Part shown: positions 1 to 9,526 of the stretch, piece after piece
How positions within the stretch are numbered: position 1 is the first letter of the stretch
How the letters are laid out: each line of letters starts with the position of its first letter
From: Phytophthora colocasiae
Lineage: Eukaryota > Oomycota > Peronosporomycetes > Peronosporales > Peronosporaceae
Length of the DNA stretch: 64,000 bases
NCBI GenBank assembly: GCA_018806915.1
Contig: JAGKQI010000047.1
Coordinates: 1,550,001 to 1,614,000, forward strand
Reading direction: 5' to 3'
Notes under the pieces: model-generated
Seen by the model: the letters and a program-made list of their open reading frames with translations, nothing else
Databases searched by the model: none
What the model was told of the DNA's origin: nothing
Made by a program: the position numbers and the translations under genes

Positions 1-1587
1 CTGTGCCTGTTTGTATTGTCGCCGCGTGCAGGTGTACATGTAGAAAACAGCGGGCACTCGAATTAGGGGCACGTTGAAGTGGCTGCACGAATTTCTAAGC
101 AGTGCATGCCCTTCGCCTCTTTGCGCGATGTGTGTCACACTACCACTTACATTTCCGCCTTGCCACCAGCAGATTTGCACCGCCACATCGCGTTTCCGCC
201 CTCCTCAGCTGAAGAAGCTTCTGCCAGCGTTCAATACTGCACTGCACTTCCATAGGCACTTGAACAAATTGATGAGATCCTATTGTGGGAGGATTTTTTA
301 CAGTTTGCGCCGTTCCAATGTGAATCATCAAATGCCTTTGCTGCTACGAGAACAAGTTGCTGCTTGGCCGTTCGCGTACGCATTACTCACTTTAATGTCG
401 TCTCGAAGAAGTCATCCGTGCAACGTCAAAGGCCAGCCGGGCGAGAAAAAATATCCCTACGATTGGACTGCCACATTTTGTATGCACTTCAACATGCACA
501 GGCACTAAAATCCCTACAAACGACAACCAACGCGAATTTGCAAGCGGTTTGTTGCCGTAGAGACGTGACGAGTAGATGCAAACACTTTTCGAGTTTCTCT
601 ATGTTTTCCATCTAAAATATGGGACGCAAAAAAAAACAAAAACGATGGTACATTCGCCAAGATGGCCAAGTTCACGCCAATTGTGCTGGCCATCCTTGTC
701 GAGTGTGCAGTCGTGGCCAGTTTCTGCTGGCACGGATCATGGACATTTGCAGCGTGATGCCATTTCCACACGAATCCCTCTGGACGCAAAGCGCCACAGC
801 GACATCCTGCAACCCCGAGCATGTCAATGCGCCTCGTCAACGACGATACTTTAGCAAGAAGGTTGATAAATACCCTTGGAAATGTTGCCGATTCAGGTTG
901 TGAAGCTATTGGGGCGATCGGAAATGGCTTCCAAAGGTGTCGAAAGGCAGCGCGAAGTGTGTCTTGAATTTCATGAGCTTGGAGAACTTGTATCTGCGAG
1001 TCTCCAGCATCAGTCGTTTGCTTCTCTCACCATCGAGACGATCTCGACAATAACAAAGAAAAGACTCGACAGAGGCGTCGTGGTGGGGTGGACCTCAATC
1101 CTTCGTGCGCGTCGCCCCTTTCTACCTCATTTGCAGTTGTGAGCAGTCCGACGAAGCTCGTCTTGGAGACACACAAGTACCGCGTGCCATCCCTCTGCTC
1201 TCTCCACTGCAATTTGCATTCCCTCTTTCGAGCTGAGAGAGAGAGAGAGAGAACTTTCGCGATCGCTCAACAAGCTTCATCAAGGGACTCGAAGCTGCAT
1301 CGTACAGCGTTGGAGAGGCAACCAAACGGCGTGGGACCAACGGGAAAACGCACACAAGCACGCACCGACAACAACGCACATCAAACACGCCCGCTACAGA
1401 TCCCACTAGCGAGAGAAGAAGTACAGTGCCCACTTCTCCTTCATTCCGACATCTATCCCGGATAGATACAAGCTCATCTGGAAGCGAAAGACATCGTCGG
1501 AAGCCAAATCTCCCTAGACCACTCACTCAACCCGTTGTCAACACCAACCGTGAATGCCAACGGCGATAACTCTTGAACCGCCTCAAC
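1..1587. other. Upstream region without a recognised gene
   Basis: Open frames here are short, overlap in several frames and show no recognisable family. A simple (GA)n tract lies at about 1235-1252. The last few hundred bases probably hold the promoter and 5' leader of the RWP-RK gene that starts at 1588. No RNA gene or transposon end was recognised. Confidence 0.5.
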
Positions 1588-2850
1588 ATGGAGCCCACGA
1601 AAGAAGAAAACCGTCGTCGAAGACGCCGAATATCTGTTGATTCACCGCAGTTAGTCCCAGGGGAGAACACAGAAGCCCACGCCTCAAGTGAGACCATAGA
1701 CCGTGGATCATCTGCCGACGTCTTAACTGCATCCGAGAACCACATTACCTCTCCTGACCAGGACGAGGTCCAAGCACAATCTTCAGTCGAAGCACCACTC
1801 GCGGATATTCAGACGCGATACACAGGTAAACGACGAGCTTCAGGTGAGATGATCCGCCGTGAAGAAGAGTCCAAAGCCACGCAACCAGCTGCTCAAGGTG
1901 TCGAGATTCGACGTCCAGATCTCCCGGAGCGGGCGGTGGTTTCGCCGCAAGTTGGTCGTGAACCAGAGTCCCTCTTAGAGCAGAGGAGCGAAGTGGCTGT
2001 AGCTGTGACACCTATGCCCTTGCGGGTATCGACTCGACGCACCACAACGACAACGAGGTGGTCTCCATCAATGGCTGGGGGCCGGGATCAGCGTGTATCA
2101 AGAACAGCTTCCCGGTCACGTACGGCATCGGGAACGTCGGTAACTCCACCTACTCGTCCGATCTCGAACGCCACGCGGAACATCAAGTTCGACATGCTGC
2201 AGCCTCATTTCGAACGTCCCTTGCAACAGGCTGCAGACAGCTTCGGAGTGTGCACGACTCTTTTAAAGAAAATCTGTCGGAGAAATGGGATCAGTAATTG
2301 GCCCTATCGCAAGATCTGTGGGCTCCGAAAGAGCATCGCATCTATGACAAAGCAAGTGAACTACTTCGACGGAGAGCAGAAGCGAGCGTACGCCGATCAA
2401 TTGGAGAAGCTCGAACACGAATTGCAGGCGTTTCTACGTACAGGAAACGAACTGACGGAAGAATTCCTACAGCAACTCAAAACAGAAGCTGCTGCTGCGA
2501 AGCAATCTACAGTAGCGATAGACAATGAGGAAGAGGAGAAGGAGGCGCAGGTTGTTCCAGCTTGGACAGCTAGGCCGAGTCTTGTACCGCCTCAATATAG
2601 CGGCGCTCAGAACGAGCTGCAGTCGACCCCCAGACACCTTGCAATGAGCCTCAATACCTGGACTGAGGCTCATACGCACCAATTCCCTACGATTGCTACA
2701 CACCACCGAGCTCTGCCGTCAATTGCATCTATCTTACAGCACCAGAGCTACTCGAGTCCAAGCCGAGCAGCTTCGACGCAGGACCCGCAAAGTGCTCAAC
2801 AGCCGACGCAGTGGAGATATTTCCCTCCACCCAACGACGACGCAGTATGA
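1588..2850 (+). CDS. RWP-RK domain transcription factor (copy A)
   Basis: Predicted 420-residue DNA-binding protein of the RWP-RK family, expected to act in the nucleus. The domain lies at about residues 196-255. It begins with the family's phrase 'FDMLQPHFERPLQQAA', continues through a helix ending 'LLKKICRRNGI', then the signature block, here NWPYRK, and 'GLRKSIASM'. The first Arg of the canonical RWPxRK is replaced by Asn, while the final RK is kept. The long N-terminal part is rich in Arg, Ser and Thr and looks disordered; the C-terminal part is Gln/Ser-rich. The ATG at 1588 is the first in-frame ATG; a TTG 15 bases upstream is not a credible start. No intron is needed. Two further RWP-RK genes lie at 18244 and 43717. 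Targets are unknown. Confidence 0.85.
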   Translation: MEPTKEENRRRRRRISVDSPQLVPGENTEAHASSETIDRGSSADVLTASENHITSPDQDEVQAQSSVEAPLADIQTRYTGKRRASGEMIRREEESKATQPAAQGVEIRRPDLPERAVVSPQVGREPESLLEQRSEVAVAVTPMPLRVSTRRTTTTTRWSPSMAGGRDQRVSRTASRSRTASGTSVTPPTRPISNATRNIKFDMLQPHFERPLQQAADSFGVCTTLLKKICRRNGISNWPYRKICGLRKSIASMTKQVNYFDGEQKRAYADQLEKLEHELQAFLRTGNELTEEFLQQLKTEAAAAKQSTVAIDNEEEEKEAQVVPAWTARPSLVPPQYSGAQNELQSTPRHLAMSLNTWTEAHTHQFPTIATHHRALPSIASILQHQSYSSPSRAASTQDPQSAQQPTQWRYFPPPNDDAV

Positions 2851-4671
2851 TAAACTATTTATTGCAGGACGGCGTAGACGAATAGAGGAGAAATAGAGAA
2901 AAGAAGGAGAAACTAAAGTACCGTGAGCGATTCCGTCAAGCAGTGGCTGACTCATGCCTTCAAAAATCATTAGTGACGTGATTGATGTTAATTGGTACGT
3001 GTGTACACATTTTCTGCATGAGAATACAATACCATGGTATCAACATTTGACTCATATCGCACTGCAGTAAGTCTTCTGCCTGCTTTACGAAGTTCATGTA
3101 GCCTGTCGACTTCCAACAAGCGAGGTGCAGTAGGACTTTCACTTATAATTTATGCATCATAACTTATGATATTATTCACTCTTATCTTTATGATAACTCT
3201 ATCATACTCTAGGCACAAAAATGATTGGCTCCAGGTGACGTCTTAGCCCTGTCGTGTTTCAAGTTGAAACACGACAGGAAACTTTCAACCAAATCCTGCT
3301 GTTAAAGCGACAGGCTCATCTAATCAACTACGCTACATGTAGGACTAGCGGCTGGGTGAAAATAAACACAGTCGCATCCCCAACGCCACGTCAACCTTGC
3401 TGGATGATCTGAAACATTCGCTTTTTGATCAGCACCGAGCAGTACTTTGACATTCGGTTGAAGAGCGTTCGCATCTGGGCTGTTTTTCGGACTGGTTTCC
3501 CTCGCGTACAGTTCGCAAAAAGGATGCTTTTTAGCTTCATGCAGAGGACGCTCCGACATCCCGAGATCCGCTCGCGTCCGTACACTTGCACCTCCACTTC
3601 TGCCCCATACAAATGCACACCAGGTACAGTATCCTGTGTCGCGTCAAACTGCTTTGATACTTCAACGGGTACGCACTTGAGGAGGCCATTGTTGTAATCG
3701 AAGCCAATGTTTATAATGCGCGAAAACCACGCAGCTCTATCGCGTTTTCTATCGCGCAGAAGCGAGTTTGATCTTGGTCGGCCTGCAACCAGTGGTTTTC
3801 CAACCACAGATCACACGTCTTCTGCTCTCGGTGGACGTGACGTCCGAGTCTATCCCCCTGTTTTCCTTATCTTGCACTGTGCACGACGTGCAGTGCACAG
3901 ATTGAAGCCGCAATGTCCTCTCTTGCAACCACGTTCCGCCATGCTGATAAAATGGAAGCACGATGCCTCGGCCATGGAGCGCGCTTTTCCTGCAGCAGTG
4001 CCCATTTCCACTGCGATACACCCCGCCACGCGCGCTTCCTTCTCGTTCGACCTACGAAGCCGAACTGCCGCCAAAGCCGAGCCGAGTAGCCTCAGCTTGG
4101 CGTGGCGCCAGGCCAGACTGCGCCGCAACGCTTGCCTGTCTGCGAGGATACAGTAGGATCCACCCGGCGACGCCGAACTGGGCAAAAACCAGGTTGGGTT
4201 GCAGCTCCTGGACAGAGCACGCCGTGCTGCACGGGGCTGCAGGCGCCAACGCGCGACATGACGGCCGCCGTACGGGTGGAATATCTTGTCGGATCCACAT
4301 TGTCAGTACTCCGATCCGATTCGATGCAACCAGGGCACAATAAAGAACGTGTTCAGGTGCTCACGCTTCTTGCACAGTACTCGACTGCCGGGTCGACCAT
4401 CAGTGGCCGGTCGATGGGCTGTGCGCGTGCCGCGTGGAGTGGGAGAACGCGTTGACAGCACAATACAGTGCTGGGACAGCACAACAAACGTGTGGCAGCA
4501 CAGCGAATGCGTGTCATCCTAGCAACTTGTGGTAGCAACGGAGTAAATTGTACGGGCTGTGCAATGCAGTTGTTTCTTACGAACTAGAGTCAGTTCGTTT
4601 TGAAGAGCCAACCAGCGGTCCCCACAGGCTCGCGTCAGCAACCACATTTGATAGGCTGTTAAAGGACAACA
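2851..4671. other. Intergenic stretch, no convincing gene
   Basis: Downstream of RWP-RK gene A. Overlapping frames between 3320 and 4540 run on both strands but none has a recognisable domain or a clear ATG; the longest minus-strand frame (3391-3807) begins with GTG. A perfect short palindrome at 3248-3278 is listed separately. The region may hold old transposon remains. Confidence 0.4.
3248..3278. repeat. Perfect 15-bp hairpin with 1-base loop
   Basis: The arms CCTGTCGTGTTTCAA and TTGAAACACGACAGG are exact complements separated by one G. About 15 bases after the hairpin comes CAAATCCT, a string that also follows the 18-bp hairpin at 17523-17561. A transposon-end or structural role is possible but unproven. 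Confidence 0.75.
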
Positions 4672-4673
4672 TA

Positions 4674-5167
4674 CAGATGAGGGCGTGGTTAGTGAACACC
4701 TGATATGTACTAAGTCTCAGGTGGAATTAGCCTATCAGAGAGCCATAAAATCTGGAGGAGTGGTCAACGTAATGTATTTAGATATTCATTGACACTAATC
4801 GGAGGCTAGAATGTCACTGATCTGGGTTCGGTCTACGTACAGTCCGGCGTGCTTCCAGCAGGCACCGTCGACTTGGCAGGGGCCTTCTGTAAGTCAAACT
4901 GCTGCCATGCCCATTCCCCCAGTTCCCTTAGGGTCCATAGTGGTACTTGACCATTGCTGAGCCTTGGTTAGGCGGATGCGCTGTGCTTGAACCTCCTTCC
5001 GCATGGCCAATTTCAAATTTCCCGCCGAGGGTTATTCAAACGCCAGCGTACCCCTTTAGTGGTACCTAACAATGTCAGTGGTCCTGAATGCGACCTCATC
5101 TATAACATTCTGATGCCATTGGATGGGTTATAATTTGATGCCCGTTCACTAACCACGCCCTCATCTG
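4674..5167. mobile_element. TA-flanked MITE (Tc1/mariner type)
   Basis: A 494-bp segment bounded by exact inverted repeats. The 27-bp matching blocks at 4671-4697 and 5144-5170 include the flanking TA. Taking TA (4672-4673 and 5168-5169) as the target duplication, the element begins CAGATGAGGGCGTGG and ends with its complement, the CAG...CTG ends common in Tc1/mariner elements. No coding capacity was seen inside. It ends only 40 bp before the first possible start of the MULE transposase frame, so it may have displaced that gene's promoter or first codons. Confidence 0.8.
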
Positions 5168-5207
5168 TATACTTGAAAAAGCACCCGAGCGATCATGTGA
5201 GAAGGCC

Positions 5208-6998
5208 GTGGAGATCGACTCGGTCCTCGCCGAGAAGGTTCTGGCAGAGCTAAAGTCGCATGACGTGAGTCATAGCCAAACGATGGCGTGTTCATTGTGC
5301 CCGGACGCCCTGCACAAGATGCGATATCGTCTTCTGAAGTGCAGTTCTACTCCGTGCGAGGAGGCCAGTGTGGAGGCGTGTTCTTGGAGGGGGAAGACGC
5401 TTACATGTCTGGAGACCGGTGTACAGTCAATCTTCGACTTTGGTGAGCACACGAGCTGTGTCAGCTCCCCCAAAAAGAAGCGCTTAACCCCTGTGCAGAA
5501 AGACTTTTGCAGGGAGATGGCTACACACCACCTGCGGCGTCTGAGAATTCGGAATGCTCTAGCTAGGAAGTTTGGCATGCCTTTGGCAGCTGTACCATCC
5601 CTCAGTACCGTTCAAAACTTCGTCAATTACTACTCCCGGAAGTACTTAGACAACCACGACCGAGTGGACACCATCAAGGCCTGGGTTCACGGTCATGCGT
5701 TCAACGGAAGCGAGACACTACATCAGCCGTTTACGTTTGGGTGGGATTCGGACGCTGATGGGAACTTAGTCGTGGGCAATGGATCCGATCAGAACCCTTT
5801 TATTATCGGGATTACGACCAAAGCGCTGCTGCTACGAATGAACCGTTCTCCCGACAGTTTTGTGTTTCACATCGACAGCACGTATAAAACGAATCAGTGC
5901 GATTACCCTGTAATGGTGCTAGGAATCTCGGATTCCTCACGTGCATTTCACTTGGTGGCCCTCTTTGTTGTCTCCCAAGAGACTCAACCCATCTTTGAAG
6001 TCGTTCTGCGATCGCTGGGCCAAATTTACGAGTTGGTGACTGAAAATAATCTGGAAGTGCGGTACAGCATGGCGGACGCGGACCAAGCGCAGTTCAACGC
6101 ACTCCAATCAGTGTTTGGCAGCTCTGGTAACTTCTACTTCCTCATGTGCTTTTTTCATTTAATGGAAAATGTACACAAAGCGATTAAGGGCTTTCCCTCG
6201 GGTGTGGCAAGCATGATTGTACGAGACCTCTACGACTTGCACTTTGCGCGTTCATGGGAAGCATTTGTTCAGTTACGGGACGCTATAATTCAAAGTTGGT
6301 GCACAGATTCTGCTCTCGTTGGATTCACGAAGTACATGTGCGGGCAGTGGCTGTACGGGCGGTTCAGTTGTTGGCAAGCGTTTGCTACTCCCTGTGGCTA
6401 CGCTACTACTAACAACCCCACAGAAACGTTTAACGCTTCACTGAAGCGTGACTACACACTCCGACGTCGACTGAAAATGGGTGTGTTATTGCGTGAATTG
6501 AGCTCGTGCTGTGCGTCCACCTCCGAGTCACCTAAGACGTTCATGACCACCCCGGTTCCATCTTCCACCCTCACACGGCGAGCGCAGGACATGAAACGTG
6601 CAAGCTTACTGTCCATGAGCGAGAGTCAGGAATCCGATTTTACGTGCGCTGGGGCACCTCAAGTGATAAGAGTGTTGTCCATGCGTCCGCCACGCATTAC
6701 CGTTGCCCCCAACAAACGTACCGAGGAGGGAATTGCTGTGTCGGCTCAGATGGGGAGTAACTACGCTCGTATGGAAGTCGAAGGACAGCCTTGGGGAGGA
6801 TGGCCAGTAGATGTACAGCAGCAATGGTGTCCCTGCAACTACTGGTTTGCATTTGGTGCGTGCGTGCACGTGATTTTTGCACTACGATCTTCAGCTCATG
6901 TGGACTCCAGTGGGCATGCAGTCCTTGTCAGCAGGAAGAAGCGTAAGAACAGAGGCGGTCGCCCGCGCGCTATTGGTCCAGCGCTCAGTTACGATTGA
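5208..6998 (+). CDS. Mutator-like (MULE) transposase with SWIM zinc finger
   Basis: Cut-and-paste transposase of the MULE superfamily, about 596 residues from the position used here. The MULE domain has 'FHIDSTYKTN' (first catalytic Asp, near residue 223), 'YSMADADQAQFNAL' (second Asp), 'CFFHLMENVHKAI' and 'NNPTETFNASLKR' (Glu). A C-terminal SWIM zinc finger follows, with the CxC...CxH pattern in 'CPCNYWFAFGACVHV'. A K/R-rich tail may be a nuclear signal. The frame is open from 5139 but has no ATG before codon 25; position 5208 is GTG, so the true start is missing, lies in a lost exon, or is the internal ATG. A MITE ends just upstream. Terminal repeats of the MULE itself were not found. The SET-domain gene beyond the gypsy insertion is convergent with it. 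Confidence 0.85.
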   Translation: MEIDSVLAEKVLAELKSHDVSHSQTMACSLCPDALHKMRYRLLKCSSTPCEEASVEACSWRGKTLTCLETGVQSIFDFGEHTSCVSSPKKKRLTPVQKDFCREMATHHLRRLRIRNALARKFGMPLAAVPSLSTVQNFVNYYSRKYLDNHDRVDTIKAWVHGHAFNGSETLHQPFTFGWDSDADGNLVVGNGSDQNPFIIGITTKALLLRMNRSPDSFVFHIDSTYKTNQCDYPVMVLGISDSSRAFHLVALFVVSQETQPIFEVVLRSLGQIYELVTENNLEVRYSMADADQAQFNALQSVFGSSGNFYFLMCFFHLMENVHKAIKGFPSGVASMIVRDLYDLHFARSWEAFVQLRDAIIQSWCTDSALVGFTKYMCGQWLYGRFSCWQAFATPCGYATTNNPTETFNASLKRDYTLRRRLKMGVLLRELSSCCASTSESPKTFMTTPVPSSTLTRRAQDMKRASLLSMSESQESDFTCAGAPQVIRVLSMRPPRITVAPNKRTEEGIAVSAQMGSNYARMEVEGQPWGGWPVDVQQQWCPCNYWFAFGACVHVIFALRSSAHVDSSGHAVLVSRKKRKNRGGRPRAIGPALSYD

Positions 6999-7179
6999 TC
7001 CAGCACTCGCCTGAAAGCGTGTTAGACAGTCTAGTACCGACGTTTGCATCTTATACTACTAATACACCAATGTGCACGCGAGGCAACTGTAAAATCTCAT
7101 CCCGTACCAATCTAAAGGCATCCAGCACTTAGACAAAAGGCGTTCCTCATATTTAGACTCCTTAAATGCTAACAACACG
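6999..7179. other. MULE 3' flank and gypsy target site
   Basis: Non-coding sequence between the transposase stop and the left LTR. Its last five bases, ACACG (7175-7179), are repeated after the right LTR at 15664-15668 as the target-site duplication. Before the insertion this stretch was continuous with 15669 onward, so the MULE and SET stop codons were only about 220 bp apart. Confidence 0.8.
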
Positions 7180-7589
7180 TGCAGCGGGGCTGCGTAGGTG
7201 TGCACGGCACAGAGGAAGTTGGGTTGACTCGTAGAGTCCTGCTTGCAAGGCACTAGCCTTCGGTTCTATACAAGAACCAAGTAGTCCACTAAATACGGGA
7301 CTCTCACAATCAGTGTCCCTATAATAAAGGAACTAACACTAATTATGTAAAATGCAAACTGATTTTTATTTATTTTATTGCCCTAATCCTGAATGTAACG
7401 GATTTAGTATCTAACATACTAAATCCTAATCAAATGTAATGTGTGGCTCTGAGCTAACAGCCAGCAACTGGCTACATATGTGACGTGTGAGAAACACTAT
7501 GTGTTGTACACGGATCTGTGACTTGTGACCTGGATGGTGTATACCACACCTATTGTAGCCAAGGCGCGCAGCGCGTGTAACCCGTTACA
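7180..7589 (-). repeat. 3' LTR of the gypsy element
   Basis: 410-bp LTR, plus-strand ends TGCAGCGGGG and CGTTACA. It matches the copy at 15252-15663 except for two single-base indels near the inner end (GCGCGTG versus GCGCCGTG, and AACCCG versus AACCCCG). An internal hairpin (GGATTTAGTA...TACTAAATCC, from about 7400) lies in the AT-rich middle and may belong to the transcription-end region. Confidence 0.95.
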
Positions 7590-7600
7590 CCCTCCCCACC
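7590..7600 (-). promoter_or_regulatory. Polypurine tract
   Basis: Read on the minus strand this is GGTGGGGAGGG, directly against the 3' LTR, the place and composition expected of the primer for plus-strand DNA synthesis. Confidence 0.75.
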
Positions 7601-7643
7601 AAACCGTGGATACGGAGTATCTACAACTGTAGACATAACTGCC

Positions 7644-9526
7644 TTGTCAAGGCCTGTCACCGGCAACTTTCCGATAAAAGAAATCTCTCAACGAGAGTGC
7701 GCGGGTGCGCTGGCTCAACGAGCACATTCTCCAATTCTCCCCAGCGAGCCAACCGCTCCTGAGGTGTCCAGTGACCAGGCGTCTACGCCCCAGCGCCTCA
7801 GCGCTTTCCGGTCTGAGCCCTCGGCTCCTCTCACGCTCTCCGATTCGGAGTATTTCGCGGCGTCTCGCCTTCGCTACGGAGCGATGTTCAAGGCCAGCCC
7901 GACGTCAAGTGGTAGCGGTGGCTCACCCTTCGAGTACACGACAGCGTCGCCGACGCGCGACCCACGTCGCTCTCCTACAGAGGAAGGCGAGGTCGAAGTG
8001 GACTACGAGGAGTCCGAACAGGGCGATGCCCATGCGTCTCCTGCTCCTGCGAGCCCTCGGACGACCCGATCTGAGCTGCGCTCTCCACGCGATCCGCGTC
8101 GGTACTCAATTCCTCGGCAGCTGCGGCAGCCAATCCGTTCCCGGAGGGACCTTCGAGCCTCGTGCTCAACGCGTTGCGCAACGCACCACCGCTTCCTGCT
8201 CGCGATGAGCCAGAGTCACTCAAGGGAGTCGAAGACGCGATCACCAACCCTCTGGATGAGGCACAGGAGGCTTCCTGAGCGGTGCTCCAGAGTCACGTCG
8301 ACCGGTCCAACGGGACATCGTGGGGACTTCTGTCGCGGCGCGACTACGGCTTCGAGCCTCGCGACCCTGCCGAGCAGGTGAAGCAGTTGATGGCGCAGCC
8401 AAACCTGCATGGTTACGCCATAGGCAATCCTCCACGTACGGTGGCTGAGACTCAGCAGCGACAGGGCTCCATGAGCGTTTCCTGACCCCGCAGGTGTGCA
8501 CACTCGCCGAGTATCGGCAACGCTTAGATAAGCAACGGCGACGGGAGTCTGTGCCTCAGATGAGGACTTATCCACTCCTGCTCCAAACCGGAGAGACCAC
8601 CCGGGACTACATGGTCCATGTGGCCACCTGGGCCGAGGCTTCACGGAAGCTCGCGTCGTTTGACCGGCTCATGGAGAGCTGCGCCGAGGTGGACGTCCGC
8701 CTCGCCCGAGGTCTACTCTTCCAGTACGCGAAGATACGCGTGCGGCCCGGCCGCTTTCCTCGTCACACGACGGCAGTGGCTCCCGCCTCTCAGGCCACTC
8801 ATCCCTGCTTCGCAGGATGCTCCTTCAGTCTCCGAGGGAGACTCGCTGGCTGTGCCAGCCACGGACCAGAGCCTGAGCTCGGCTGCTAGTCCGTCAGCTT
8901 CTCACACTAGTGGTGAGAAGCGGGTGTCGACCGAGTGGTCGACCTCGAGCCCTTCGGGCGCCCCCGATCTTCGCGATCAAAAGCGTCCACGACGTCAGGG
9001 CAGTCCTGCCTCAGGGACCCTTCAAACTCCCACGAGTTTTGGGAATGAGGATATCCACGCCACTTCACCAGATACTGGTTTTGACTACGGTGGCGACGCC
9101 GCGCCATCAGGCGCTCCACGTGGTAGTGGGGAGTCCCCTGCTCATCGAGCAACGGCGGAGGAGGCCGATTCGCTGCGGAACGCCGTACTCAATGAGTGTG
9201 ACGAGCGCTATTTGTCGCATCGCGCCTGGTACCAACTCGATCACTCGATCGGTACTCTCCGGAGTCAGACTCAGTCCCTTCAAGGGAACGTCGAGAGTGT
9301 TTGGCATTTGCATGCCCGTCTCGCTCATGACATGGAGGAGATTGAAAGCCGGATGGCTTGGCTCGAAGGTCCTCAGTCCCTGACTGCTCGCCTGCACCAG
9401 CAGGAGCTTCAGCTCGCTGAGTTGCGAGGTCAGGTGACGTTGCTGCTGCAGATGACGCAGCCTGGGCACGTGTCGTCGGTGCCAGCGCCTCCGCGCTCAC
9501 CCCCGCGGGGTCCCGATATGGCTTAA
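7644..9526 (+). pseudogene. Antisense ORF in the gypsy 3' region, frameshifted
   Basis: On the strand opposite to gag-pol, three consecutive open stretches in different frames look like parts of one protein. The first (from 7644, no ATG; first frame position is TTG) is Pro/Ser-rich with an acidic patch. The middle (about 8494-8760) is charged and structured-looking, with 'RDYMVHVATWAEASRKL'. The last (to 9526) has a long heptad-like segment from about 9200 to 9460 that could form a coiled coil. Its end overlaps the chromodomain and integrase tail on the other strand. Antisense extra ORFs near the 3' end are known in some plant Ty3/gypsy elements. I recognise no domain. The alternative is that the 3' part is only a shadow of pol. 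Confidence 0.45.
8907..9188 (-). pseudogene. Chromodomain of gypsy pol, after an in-frame stop
   Basis: Continues the integrase frame directly after the TGA at 9189-9191. After a Pro run it reads 'YHVERLMARRRH', then 'QYLVKWRGYPHSQNSWEF' and 'DCPDVVDAFD', the classic chromodomain core with W-R/G-Y and W-E. In chromoviruses this module sits at the end of integrase and is thought to guide integration to marked chromatin. Because the frame is unchanged, one base change could explain the stop; readthrough is also possible. Confidence 0.85.

Noticed and set aside
74..903. Overlapping short plus-strand frames at the window start
   Set aside because: Several frames are open at once, none has a domain, and composition is not gene-like.
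3391..3807. 138-codon minus-strand frame
   Set aside because: It begins with GTG, has no ATG at a sensible place and no recognisable family; at best a remnant.
3707..4540. Cluster of GC-rich frames on both strands
   Set aside because: All six frames are partly open, as expected from composition alone.
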